36,017 bases of DNA, from positions 1 to 36,017 of the forward strand of contig SBGQ01000105.1 in the NCBI GenBank assembly GCA_006226965.1, in the 5' to 3' direction. Positions 7,918 through 17,354 of the stretch are shown here, one piece after another. The position numbers were made by a program, and so were the translations under genes. The notes below the pieces were generated by a model, which was not told the origin of the DNA, did no database searches, and saw only the letters and a program-made list of their open reading frames with translations. How positions within the stretch are numbered: position 1 is the stretch's first letter; the number at the start of each line of letters is the position of its first letter. This stretch comes from a bacterium. Lineage in GTDB: Bacteria > Bacteroidota > Rhodothermia > Balneolales > M1805.

Positions 7918-8940
7918 ATGAAAAAGTCTATAATATTTCTAATCGTTCTGAGCGTTGCATTTAATGCATGTAAAAAGGATAGAGAATCCAATAGCTCTTA
8001 TGCCGATGTATATATCATCAACCAAGGAATTTTTGGCAGTTCAACTGCTGAAATTTCAGGTTATAATCCCGACGAAGAACGAGTTACTAATCAACTCTTT
8101 CGAAGTGCAAATCCAAATGCTGAATTAGGTGATGTGGCTCAATCGTCATACATAATTGATGATGAATTATATGTTGCGGTTAATAACTCGCATAAAATTG
8201 AAGTGTTGGATGCCGTCACCTTGGTGAGAAAACGTGTGATAGTTTTACCGGAAGGCAATTATCCCCGATATATGGTTGATGGTGCTGAAAATGAATTAGT
8301 AGTCACAAACTTATACAATCCAAATGTGCTAAGGATTAACAGAGAAACCGGTGAAATTGTGGATTCTATCAAAGTCGGATACGACTCGGAGGGAATCGTT
8401 AAAGCAAATAATCAGCTATACATTACATTACCCGGTTCTTGGCCGGAGTATCATAATCAGGTTGCTGTTGTAGATTTATCCGATTATTCCATCGAATATG
8501 TGAATGTAGGTGTAAATCCGACTCGAGTTGCGGTTGATAATCAACAACTTGTTTGGGTTTTGTGTATCGGAACGTGGGGCGCAGCTAATGCGAGTTTATA
8601 TGCAATCAACTCAGTTACAAATGAAGTTGTACATTCGGCTTCATTATCCGGTTCGCCGGCAGATTTTGCACTCAATGTATCTGCTAATGAACTTTATGTT
8701 GATAACGGTTCAAAGCTTCAAGTGTATAATGTGAGTTCAAAATCTATGAAAACGGACTCGATTCAGCGTGGAGGATTTTATGATATCGCTTATTCAGCCT
8801 TAGAAAATAAAATTTATGCAGTCGATCCTTTGGACTATACTCAAAATGGACTTCTGTTTATTTATGGTACAGACGGTTCAAAAATTAATTCAGATACATT
8901 AAGAGTCGGAGTTATTCCGGGATATATTCAAATTCAGTAA
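7918..8940 (+). CDS. btuG: BtuG-like beta-propeller surface lipoprotein
   Basis: 340 residues. A lipoprotein signal peptide ends in a lipobox with Cys18 (VAFNAC), so the mature protein is lipid-anchored. The rest is a YncE/DUF5074-type seven-bladed propeller with repeats such as NHKIEV / VTNLYNPNVLRINRETGEIV / VAVVDLSDYSIEYVNV. In Bacteroides, proteins of this type (BtuG) sit on the extracellular face of BtuB and capture cobalamin with extreme affinity; the position immediately downstream of a riboswitch-controlled receptor supports the same role here. The sequence alone does not prove corrinoid binding. It overlaps neither neighbour: 5 bases after btuB and 1 base before the next gene, a clear operon. 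Confidence 0.78.
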   Translation: MKKSIIFLIVLSVAFNACKKDRESNSSYADVYIINQGIFGSSTAEISGYNPDEERVTNQLFRSANPNAELGDVAQSSYIIDDELYVAVNNSHKIEVLDAVTLVRKRVIVLPEGNYPRYMVDGAENELVVTNLYNPNVLRINRETGEIVDSIKVGYDSEGIVKANNQLYITLPGSWPEYHNQVAVVDLSDYSIEYVNVGVNPTRVAVDNQQLVWVLCIGTWGAANASLYAINSVTNEVVHSASLSGSPADFALNVSANELYVDNGSKLQVYNVSSKSMKTDSIQRGGFYDIAYSALENKIYAVDPLDYTQNGLLFIYGTDGSKINSDTLRVGVIPGYIQIQ

Positions 8941-8941
8941 A

Positions 8942-9301
8942 ATGGCTGAACATGCTGTTTCAAATTGTCTGCGCTGCGGGTCAGAAATGACCTGCAAAGT
9001 GGGCAATATTACACAATGTGATTGTTTTACCGTTTACGTTTCAAATGAGACGAGAGAGTTTTTGTCAAAAACTGATTTCGGATGTGTGTGCACAATTTGC
9101 CTGAACGATTTAGAGTTAAAACATCAACTAATAAAACGTTTCCCATTCCCCAAAAAGAAGCACGAGTTTATCGAAAACGTCCATTACTATATAGATGGGG
9201 AAAAATGGGTATTTACAGAACTGTATCATATATCAAGAGGAGATTGCTGCGGTAATAATTGCAGACATTGTGCTTATAAAGCCAAATTGCACTTGGGTTA
9301 A
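8942..9301 (+). CDS. Cysteine-rich CWC domain / DUF5522 fusion protein
   Basis: 119 residues, 12 cysteines, no signal peptide or membrane helix, so probably cytoplasmic. The N-terminal half (Cys9, 12, 18, 26, 28, 48, 50, 53) matches the Cys_rich_CWC pattern (CLRCG...CDC...CVCTICL). The C-terminal half (about 78-112) matches DUF5522: VFTELYHISRGDCCGNNCRH with Cys102, 103, 107, 110 and His109. Both halves look like metal or cluster sites. The start codon lies 1 base after the btuG stop, so it is the third gene of the B12 riboswitch operon. The function is not known; handling of corrinoid, cobalt or another metal is an inference from context. No clear terminator follows; the 163 bases to the next gene are AT-rich and featureless. 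Confidence 0.8.
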   Translation: MAEHAVSNCLRCGSEMTCKVGNITQCDCFTVYVSNETREFLSKTDFGCVCTICLNDLELKHQLIKRFPFPKKKHEFIENVHYYIDGEKWVFTELYHISRGDCCGNNCRHCAYKAKLHLG

Positions 9302-9464
9302 TTCCATTTGAAATTAAAAAGGGTTCGTTCATCGAGAGTTTTAGGCAGTTCAAACAGTTTATTATTTATTAAAAAGTCAAAGAGTTATACTTAGCTTGAT
9401 TCGTTCTATGGCGATTTATGGGCTGGTTAACTGGTTTCGGCAGTATTAAACGATTGATGAGCAA

Positions 9465-12400
9465 ATGTCTAGGTTGGAAATGGATAAACAGACAGATTTT
9501 TTAAGCGACTTGTTCAGGTTGAGTACAGATTTACTCATTTTGATAAATGAGCAGGGTGAAATTATAAATTGGAGTAAAGGTTGGTTTGGGATTCTTGATG
9601 CAACATCCTTTACAGGTAAGCAAATTGGAGATGTTTTTGGTCGCGTTCCGAACATTAACGAACTAAAGAAAGAAAACAAGGAACTCTCTCAATATGAAAT
9701 TGAATTACAGCAAATCGAATATCGGCAAAAAAAGTTTCTGGCATCATTTTCAAAGTTTGGCAATCAATTCGTAGTTCATCTTACTGATATTACTGACAAG
9801 CAACGTGCTGACCTGAGTTTCCCGGCAAAAGAAAACCTATTAGACGATGTACTTGTAAGCCAGCAGGGATTAATTATTCGTTATCGTTTGTATGATAGCG
9901 GCAAAGAAGAAATAGAATACATTTCGCAAAACTGTGAAGTTATTTTTGGTCTAAGCGCGCAGGAGAGCATTGATTTTATTGAACGTGTTTGGGCTAAAGT
10001 ACATTCAGATGATGTTGAATTCGTAAAAGAATCGCTAATAAATGCTTCTGAATCACTCCAAAAATGGAATTACGAATTCCGAATAGTTTCTGTAAATGAA
10101 ACGGTTAAGTGGGTAAAAGCCAATGGTATTCCTTATCGGCAACAGAATGAATCGGTAGTATGGAACATTTATATACACGATATCACCAAAAGAAAACTTT
10201 CAGAATTGGCTTTGCTTGAAAGTGAACAACGTTACCGAAGTTTAATTGAGAGTCAACGTGATTATGCCTTAATGTCCTTGCCTGATACCACGATTACCTA
10301 TGTTAATAACGTGTTATATGATGAAATGGGACTAAATAGTGAGCAAATTATCGGTAAAAAATGGCTCGACTTTTTATATCCGGAAGATGTTGAAGAAACT
10401 CAAAAGAAAATCGATTCTTTAAGTCCCACTAATCCATTTTTTATTACAGAAAATAAAAATAACATGCAGAATGGATCTGTCGGGTGGATTCAATGGATAA
10501 ACAAAGGCGTTTTTGATTCAGATGGGCAGCTTGTTAAAATTCAATCTGTCGGAAGAGATATCACACAACTAAAACAAATACAGTCGCAGTTAGAAGAAGC
10601 TCAGAATTTGTTAATTGAAGTAGGTAGAGTTGCTAAAGTTGGAGGCTGGAAATACGATTTACTTAAAAAAGAAATCACTTGGTCTGAGCAGATGTACGAA
10701 TTACTACATATCAGCCAACACCAAGTATTAACCAATGAACTCATAAAACAACTGGTTGCAAGAAAGACAGACTGGGCAATTCTAAAAACATTTTTTAAAA
10801 ATGCACTTAAATATGGAGAAACGTATAGTCATGATTTTAAGGTTCGTTTAAAATCGGGTTCAACTTTTTGGGTTCGAATGGCAGGAAAACCCATCGTTGA
10901 AAATGGAGTAGTAAACGGAATTTACGGAACAGTTCAGGATATCAATTCTCAAAAAACAAATGAAATCGAATTAGCCAATACAAAAGAAGTTTTTCAAAGT
11001 TTGATTAACAGTATCGACGGTGTGGTGTGGGAAGCACAATTGCCCGAAATTAAGTTCACCTTTGTGAGCGAAAAATCCATAAAAATAATGGGTTATACTC
11101 CTGAGCAATTCATGAACGATATTGAGTTTTGGGGCAGCAAAATTTATCCAGAAGACCACGATTTTGCAGTGAATTACTGTGTTTCAAAAACACATCAAAA
11201 AGAAGACCATACGTTTGAGTACCGATTTGTAAAAGCAAACGGCGAGATTATCTGGATTCGTGATATTGTTACCGTTGTTTTAAAAAACGGTATTCCGGAT
11301 AAGTTACGCGGTTTAATGATTGACATAACCGATCAAAAAAAGGCAGATGAAGAGTTAAAAAAGACATCAGAGTTTTTAGAGCAGACAACGAATGTTGCTC
11401 AAATAGGAGGTTGGGAAATTAATTTACATGACAACATTCCAAAACTCACAGAAATAACACGTAAAATTCATGAATTTGAGCCGCATGAGGGTTTGTCAAA
11501 TTTTGAAGGAATCAGTTTTTATAAACCGGGAATCAATCAAGAAACAATAGATAAAGCGGTTTTTGAGCTTATAGAGTATGCAAAACCCTATGATTTGGAA
11601 TTGGAATTTATAACGGCTAGAGGTAATCATAAATGGGTTAAAACTAGCGGTGATGCAGAAGTACGTGACGGCAAAGTTGTACGCATTTACGGAACTTTCC
11701 AAGATATTACCGATAGAAAAAAACTGGAACTGGATCTAGTTCATGCTAAGGAAGAAGCTGAGAAAGCCAATAATGCAAAAACAGAATTTTTGGCAAATAT
11801 GAGTCATGAAATAAGGACTCCACTGAACAGTATTCTCGGATTTAGCGATTTACTAACTAAGACCAAACTGAATGAAACCCAGTTCAATTATCTGAACTCA
11901 GTCATCTTATCAGGAAATATCTTACACGAATTGATTAATAATATTCTGGACTTGTCAAAAATTGAAGCCGGAATGTTAGAGCTCTCTGTGCAAAAGACAG
12001 ATATTGTTGATTTGGTTGAGCAAATGATGGAGATGAATAAATACTATCTGTCGAAAAAGAGTATCAACCATAAAGTTCAGTTTGATCTTCAAAAATATAG
12101 AGTAGCTTGGCTGGATGATCTACGTATTCGTCAGGTTATCGGAAATTTGTTGGGCAACGCATCAAAATTCACAGAAATCGGCGAAATTGAATTAAGCGTT
12201 AAATTGGGTGAATATGATTCTGAGAATAATGAGCATGAGTTGATTTTTGCTGTCAGTGATACGGGAATTGGTATTTCACATCAGAATCAAACGAAAATTT
12301 TTGAAGCATTTACGCAAGAAGACGGCAGCATTACACGAAAATATGGCGGAACAGGTTTGGGGCTAACCATTTCAAACAAGTTACTGCAACTCATGAATTC

Positions 12401-13685
12401 TAAGTTGGAATTAGAAAGTGAGCCGGGTATAGGAAGTACGTTCTCTTTCAAAGTAAAAGCACGTTTAGAAAAGGCGGAGCATGCTGTTGATACAAAAGTA
12501 AGCTTGAATAATGCTCTGATTTTTGATGAAAATGAGCAGACTCGCGAAAGCCTTTCCGAATTCTTATGCGATTTAAAAGTACCTCATCGTTTCGCCTACA
12601 CAAAACTGGATATGGTCGATGAGTTATCACACGGTATGTTCGATTGTCTTATGTATCATTTTGAAGGTACTAACGAGCAAGAGTTAAAAGATTTTCGATT
12701 ATTTCTTCAGCATGATGTAGCATTAAAAGCTGATGCATCCATTTCTTTGGTTGTTGTTCATGATGGACTTAGTAATGAACAAAAAAAAGCTATTTCAGAA
12801 CAATGCCGAGTTGATCAATTTATGGTATTGCCTTTAAGTACGTACAAAATTGAAAATTGCATTCAAATAATAAAGAAGAACAAATCTGATGAAAAAGGTA
12901 AGCAAGTCATTAGAAATCAAGAGATTATAAACTGTAAAGACGTTAAGATATTAATCGTTGATGACAATGAAATAAACTTGTTCCTGACTAAAAATTTGGT
13001 GAAATCTATTTTACCGAATGCCCAACTTTTTGAATGCTCAGACGGTTTTTGCGCAATTACGAATGTGCCTCAAATTAATCCCGATTTAGTGTTGATGGAT
13101 ATCCAAATGCCGGGAATGAGCGGGATTGAAGCAACCGATAAAATTAAATCAATTCAAGGATTTGAAGAGTTACCGGTGTTGGCTTTAACTGCTGGCGTGA
13201 CTCAAAAAGAGAGAAAATCAATTGAAAATTCAAAAATGAACGGCATAATTTCTAAGCCTATAAATTCATTTGAGTTAAAGTCTAAACTGACTTCCATATT
13301 AAAAGTTGAAACGCAAAAATCTGAAGTTCACAGCGATAGTTCAAACGAACATATCGATTGGGCAGAGTGGAAAAATTTTATGTCCCAATCTCAGATTGAT
13401 GAATTAAAAGAGCGATTGTACAGTAAGAAAGTAGCTGATTTATTTAACGAAGCACTTACGGTATTTACTTCGGAATATGCATCACAAAATGAAATTGATA
13501 CGGTCATTATTAAACTTAACAGTCTCGCAAAAGTGGCGAAAATGAATAAATTGCAAGGATTGTTATCCTCCTATAAACGTGCATATAATTCCGAAACCAA
13601 TCAAAAGCCGGATATGGTGATTGATATTATAGATGAATTAAATATTCTGAGTGATGAATTATACGGGAATAAAAAAAGGGGATAA
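9465..13685 (+). CDS. Cytoplasmic hybrid histidine kinase, six PAS domains, REC and HPt-like tail
   Basis: 1406 residues, no signal peptide or membrane helix. Six PAS/PAC units occupy about 12-112, 128-247, 252-372, 384-498, 506-627 and 640-752 (PAC ends such as IHDITKRK, VGRDITQLK, FQDITDRKK). The HisKA H-box is FLANMSHEIRTPLNSILG with phospho-acceptor His781. The ATPase core (about 880-1005) keeps the N-box (GNLLGNASKF), G1 (VSDTGIGIS, Asp932) and G2 (GGTGLGLTIS). A receiver-sized region at about 1019-1140 lacks acidic-pocket motifs and may be a pseudo-receiver. A true receiver follows (about 1160-1278; Asp1166/1167, phospho-acceptor Asp1212 in LMDIQMPGM, KPIN lysine). The tail (about 1295-1400) resembles an HPt helix bundle, but the expected His is Asn1352 (KLNSLAKVAKMNKLQGL). 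A second ATG at 9480 is also possible. The signal is unknown. Confidence 0.9.
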   Translation: MSRLEMDKQTDFLSDLFRLSTDLLILINEQGEIINWSKGWFGILDATSFTGKQIGDVFGRVPNINELKKENKELSQYEIELQQIEYRQKKFLASFSKFGNQFVVHLTDITDKQRADLSFPAKENLLDDVLVSQQGLIIRYRLYDSGKEEIEYISQNCEVIFGLSAQESIDFIERVWAKVHSDDVEFVKESLINASESLQKWNYEFRIVSVNETVKWVKANGIPYRQQNESVVWNIYIHDITKRKLSELALLESEQRYRSLIESQRDYALMSLPDTTITYVNNVLYDEMGLNSEQIIGKKWLDFLYPEDVEETQKKIDSLSPTNPFFITENKNNMQNGSVGWIQWINKGVFDSDGQLVKIQSVGRDITQLKQIQSQLEEAQNLLIEVGRVAKVGGWKYDLLKKEITWSEQMYELLHISQHQVLTNELIKQLVARKTDWAILKTFFKNALKYGETYSHDFKVRLKSGSTFWVRMAGKPIVENGVVNGIYGTVQDINSQKTNEIELANTKEVFQSLINSIDGVVWEAQLPEIKFTFVSEKSIKIMGYTPEQFMNDIEFWGSKIYPEDHDFAVNYCVSKTHQKEDHTFEYRFVKANGEIIWIRDIVTVVLKNGIPDKLRGLMIDITDQKKADEELKKTSEFLEQTTNVAQIGGWEINLHDNIPKLTEITRKIHEFEPHEGLSNFEGISFYKPGINQETIDKAVFELIEYAKPYDLELEFITARGNHKWVKTSGDAEVRDGKVVRIYGTFQDITDRKKLELDLVHAKEEAEKANNAKTEFLANMSHEIRTPLNSILGFSDLLTKTKLNETQFNYLNSVILSGNILHELINNILDLSKIEAGMLELSVQKTDIVDLVEQMMEMNKYYLSKKSINHKVQFDLQKYRVAWLDDLRIRQVIGNLLGNASKFTEIGEIELSVKLGEYDSENNEHELIFAVSDTGIGISHQNQTKIFEAFTQEDGSITRKYGGTGLGLTISNKLLQLMNSKLELESEPGIGSTFSFKVKARLEKAEHAVDTKVSLNNALIFDENEQTRESLSEFLCDLKVPHRFAYTKLDMVDELSHGMFDCLMYHFEGTNEQELKDFRLFLQHDVALKADASISLVVVHDGLSNEQKKAISEQCRVDQFMVLPLSTYKIENCIQIIKKNKSDEKGKQVIRNQEIINCKDVKILIVDDNEINLFLTKNLVKSILPNAQLFECSDGFCAITNVPQINPDLVLMDIQMPGMSGIEATDKIKSIQGFEELPVLALTAGVTQKERKSIENSKMNGIISKPINSFELKSKLTSILKVETQKSEVHSDSSNEHIDWAEWKNFMSQSQIDELKERLYSKKVADLFNEALTVFTSEYASQNEIDTVIIKLNSLAKVAKMNKLQGLLSSYKRAYNSETNQKPDMVIDIIDELNILSDELYGNKKRG

Positions 13686-13710
13686 GCATCGCTTAACCCC
13701 TTTAATTTTT
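13675..13710. terminator. Bidirectional terminator between convergent genes
   Basis: AAAGGGG (13675-13681) pairs with CCCCTTT (13697-13703) and the inner TAAGC pairs with GCTTA across one A-A mismatch, loop ATC. T-rich sequence follows on the plus strand, and the A run at 13671-13677 gives the U tract on the minus strand. The stem contains the stop codon of the histidine kinase (TAA 13683-13685), so the hairpin overlaps the coding end. It serves both the kinase and the oxoglutarate dehydrogenase gene. Confidence 0.85.
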
Positions 13711-13721
13711 GTAAGAATGAA

Positions 13722-16700
13722 TTAGTTACCGAAAGCTTGGCTTACTAAATTATCTTGTTCAATTTGATGCAATTTTGCGGAACCGGTTGCCGGTGATGCA
13801 GAAGCCGCACGACCCGCATATCTGAGTTTTTGACCATCAGCCAAATCATTCATAATACGAGGAGCTGCAAATGTCCAAGCGCCCATGTTTTTAGGCTCTT
13901 CTTGGCACCAAACTACATCTTTTGCATTCGGATAAGAAGCTAAAATAGCTTTCATATCCGCATCAGGGAACGGATAGAATTGCTCTAAACGAACCAAAGC
14001 CGTATCAGTAGTGGAATGGTCTTCACGATATTTAGCTAAATCGTAATACACTTTTCCGGCACTTAAAATCACACGTTTAATATCAGATTTTGATGGTGTT
14101 TCATCATCTAATAACTCGTGGAATGCTCCGTTTGCTAATTCTTCAACACTGGAAACAGCAGAAGGATGGCGTAATAAACTTTTCGGTGACATAACCACTA
14201 ATGGCTTTTTCACATCGCTTACAACCTGACGGCGTAATAAATGGAAATACTGTGCCGGAGTTGAAACGTTAACTACGCGCATATTATCTTCCGCACAAAG
14301 TTGTAAATAGCGTTCTAGGCGGGCAGATGAGTGCTCCGGACCTTGACCTTCAAATCCATGAGGCAATAACATTGTAACGGCCGTTTTTTGTCCCCATTTT
14401 GCTTCGCAACTAGAGATAAACTGGTCGATAATAATTTGTGCACCATTCGAGAAATCGCCGAATTGTGCTTCCCATAGAACCAATTGATTCAAATCGGTAG
14501 ATGAATAACCGAATTCGAAACCTAAGACAGCGAACTCACTCAAATGTGAGTTGTAAACCATGTATCGGCCTTGGTTTTCCTGAATATTGTTCAAAGGAAC
14601 ATATTTTTGAGCACTCTCTGTTCCGTGTAAAACAGAATGGCGATGAGAGAATGTACCGCGCTCAACATCTTGTCCGGTTAAGCGAACGTTACGACCTTCA
14701 ACCAAAATAGAACCGAATGCTAAAGACTCTGCAAAGCCCCATTCAATTTTCTTTTCGTTGTTTTCAACGATTTCGTGTCGCTTTGCGAGAATGCGCAATA
14801 ACTTCGGATTGGCATCAAAATCTTTAGGAACAGTAAGAATTTGTTGGCTGATTTTTTTGAGTTCATCTAATGGGAAAGATGTATCCGTTTTAGATTCACG
14901 CTCAGCTTGTTTGGTTTCTTTTCTGTCGATGAAGGAAGCCGTGTCGATGGAAGTCGTAGTTTGTTTCGCATCTTCAAAAGCTTGCTCTAAAAGTGTATTG
15001 AACTCTTCGAAGATTTCATTTACTTCATCTTTAGTTAATTGCTTTTTCTTCATTAACTCATTGGCGTAAATATCGCGAACGCTTAAATGGTCGTTAATTT
15101 CTTTGTATAGTCCCGGTTGTGTGAATGCAGGTTCGTCGCCCTCGTTGTGACCATATTTACGGTAACATATCAAATCGATAACAACGTCTTTGCTAAACTC
15201 TTGGCGATATTCTAAAGCCATTCTCATGGCATGAACAGCTGCCTCAGGCTCGTCACCGTTTACGTGGAAGATTGGCGCCATAATCGTTTTTGCGATATCC
15301 GAAGCATATGTAGTGGAACGAGCATCAACAGGAAGGGTAGTAAAACCAATTTGGTTGTTGATGATAATGTGAATAGTTCCTCCGGTTTTGTATCCGCGAA
15401 GCTGAGACATGTTTAATGTTTCTGGAACAACGCCTTGTCCGGCAAAAGCTGCATCACCATGAATGAGTAAAGGTATGATTTTTGTAGCTGCATCATCTTC
15501 CAATCTAGAATCCTGACGAGCTCTCGCAGTACCTTCAACAACAGGATTTACTGCTTCCAAATGCGATGGATTCGCTAATAATTGCAATCTGATTTCTTTA
15601 CCGGATTGTGTTTTATGGTAACCTGTGGTTCCTAAGTGATATTTAACATCGCCACTGCCTTGGAAAGTTGTCGGGTCGATGTTACCGTCAAATTCAGCAA
15701 AAACTTTATGATATTTTTTGCCCATGGTGTTAACCAATACGTTCAGGCGACCTCGGTGAGCCATACCAAGAATGACTTCTTCAACGCCTAAGTCTCCGCC
15801 TTTTTCAAGCATGTAGTCAATCATAGGAATCATGGTTTCGCCGCCTTCTAATGAGAAGCGTTTGTGGCCTACATATTTCTTATGGAGGAATTGCTCGAAA
15901 GCCATTGCCTGATTGAGTTTGTGAAGAATTTGTTTCTTCTCATCAACACTTAGTTTGGTTGTGTTTGCAGAGCTTTCCATTTTCTCGCGCAACCACTTAC
16001 GTTCGGCTAGCTCTAAAATATGCATGAACTCGGCGCCGATAAAACCACAATAAGTATCGCGTAATAATTTAACTATAACTCTGAGCGGAGCTTTTTCAAA
16101 ACCGCCTAAACCACCGCAATAAAACTCACGGTCTAAATCCCAAATGGTTAATCCGTAATAATCAAATTCTAACTCAGGGTAGTGTCCGGGGCCATGTTTT
16201 AATGGGTTTAAATCGGCTAAAAGATGTCCGCGTGTGCGGTACATGTTAATCAACTGAATTACACCAATGGCTTTTTTGTTAACTTCGCTTGAGCCATTGT
16301 CTAAGAAACCTGTGTAGTTATCTGTGCCGTAATCAATTGGCTTGTAAGGAATGTCTAAATCACCGAAAATAGAATCATAGAAATCTTCTTCACCATTCAG
16401 TAAAGCATGAATCTTTGCTAAGAATGCTCCGGATTCAGCACCTTGTATAATTCGGTGATCATAAGTTGAGGTGAATGTCATCACTTTAGAAATTCCTAAA
16501 TGATTTAGAACTTCTTGTGACATTGCCTGAAACTCAGCCGGATATTCCATAGCTCCGGTTGCAATAATCGCACCCTGACCTTTCATCAGGCGAGGAGCAG
16601 AAGAAACGGTTCCGATTGTTCCCGGATTTGTGATAGAAATTGTAGTATCGGCAAAATCTTCAACTTCTAACTTTCCGGCTCTGGCTTTAGCTATTAACGC

Positions 16701-17354
16701 ATAATAAGCAGCTAAAAACTCGTTGAAGTTCATTCTATCAACGGCTTTAATATTTGGAACAACTAAATTTCTTGCGCCGTTTTTTCCCGGTAAATCTATC
16801 GCAATTCCAAGGTTGATTTGTTTTGGCTTTACACGTGTCGGAACGCCATCAACATAATGAAGAGAATGGGAGAGAGACGGATATTCTTTAATCGCTTTAA
16901 TAACAGCCCAAGCAATAAAATTGGTAAAGGTCGCTTTTGGGTCGCCGCGTTGCTCTAAATGTCGGTTGATAATAGTTCTGTCTTCAATCAACATTTTAAC
17001 AGGAATAACTCTTAAAGAGGTAGCAGTCGGAATTTCGAGACTTTCTTCCATGTTGGTTACGATTTTAGCCGCAACGCCTTTAATTTTTTCGTATTCGTAT
17101 TTCTCTTCGTTGATATTAACCGTGTCTGCTTTCTTTGCAACTGTTTCTGCCGGTTTTATCGGTGCTGATACGGTAGTTGCACTTGGAGCGCTAATGGGTT
17201 CAGAAACCGGCATTGGAGCAGGTTCTTTGCCTAAAGATTCGTCGAAGTAGTTTCTCCAATAAGTTGGAACTGAATTTGGATTGGTTACATACTGGTTATA
17301 AAGGTCTTCAACCAAGGCCGTGTTAGGGCCAAAAATTTCTTCAAGAGATTTCAA
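13722..17354 (-). CDS. kgd: Fused 2-oxoglutarate dehydrogenase E2 core-E1 (KGD type)
   Basis: 1210 residues, close to mycobacterial KGD. Domains: a short E1 N-terminal helix (1-40; NTALVEDLYNQYVTNPNSVP), a Pro/Ala linker (about 45-85), an E2 acyltransferase core (about 88-330) with the catalytic motif DHRIIQG (His300), then a complete E1 (about 365-1210) with HRGRLNVLVN and the thiamine-diphosphate motif GDAAFAGQG (Asp634) through NNQIGFTT. No lipoyl-attachment domain is present, as in actinobacterial KGD/OdhA, so lipoyl groups must come from another E2. It decarboxylates 2-oxoglutarate in the TCA cycle, giving succinyl-CoA (or succinate semialdehyde / carboligation products described for KGD). 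It is transcribed alone; about 340 bases of leader/intergenic space lie upstream. The start is chosen because MKSLEEIFGPN matches the family N-terminus. Confidence 0.94.
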   Translation of the reverse strand: MKSLEEIFGPNTALVEDLYNQYVTNPNSVPTYWRNYFDESLGKEPAPMPVSEPISAPSATTVSAPIKPAETVAKKADTVNINEEKYEYEKIKGVAAKIVTNMEESLEIPTATSLRVIPVKMLIEDRTIINRHLEQRGDPKATFTNFIAWAVIKAIKEYPSLSHSLHYVDGVPTRVKPKQINLGIAIDLPGKNGARNLVVPNIKAVDRMNFNEFLAAYYALIAKARAGKLEVEDFADTTISITNPGTIGTVSSAPRLMKGQGAIIATGAMEYPAEFQAMSQEVLNHLGISKVMTFTSTYDHRIIQGAESGAFLAKIHALLNGEEDFYDSIFGDLDIPYKPIDYGTDNYTGFLDNGSSEVNKKAIGVIQLINMYRTRGHLLADLNPLKHGPGHYPELEFDYYGLTIWDLDREFYCGGLGGFEKAPLRVIVKLLRDTYCGFIGAEFMHILELAERKWLREKMESSANTTKLSVDEKKQILHKLNQAMAFEQFLHKKYVGHKRFSLEGGETMIPMIDYMLEKGGDLGVEEVILGMAHRGRLNVLVNTMGKKYHKVFAEFDGNIDPTTFQGSGDVKYHLGTTGYHKTQSGKEIRLQLLANPSHLEAVNPVVEGTARARQDSRLEDDAATKIIPLLIHGDAAFAGQGVVPETLNMSQLRGYKTGGTIHIIINNQIGFTTLPVDARSTTYASDIAKTIMAPIFHVNGDEPEAAVHAMRMALEYRQEFSKDVVIDLICYRKYGHNEGDEPAFTQPGLYKEINDHLSVRDIYANELMKKKQLTKDEVNEIFEEFNTLLEQAFEDAKQTTTSIDTASFIDRKETKQAERESKTDTSFPLDELKKISQQILTVPKDFDANPKLLRILAKRHEIVENNEKKIEWGFAESLAFGSILVEGRNVRLTGQDVERGTFSHRHSVLHGTESAQKYVPLNNIQENQGRYMVYNSHLSEFAVLGFEFGYSSTDLNQLVLWEAQFGDFSNGAQIIIDQFISSCEAKWGQKTAVTMLLPHGFEGQGPEHSSARLERYLQLCAEDNMRVVNVSTPAQYFHLLRRQVVSDVKKPLVVMSPKSLLRHPSAVSSVEELANGAFHELLDDETPSKSDIKRVILSAGKVYYDLAKYREDHSTTDTALVRLEQFYPFPDADMKAILASYPNAKDVVWCQEEPKNMGAWTFAAPRIMNDLADGQKLRYAGRAASASPATGSAKLHQIEQDNLVSQAFGN

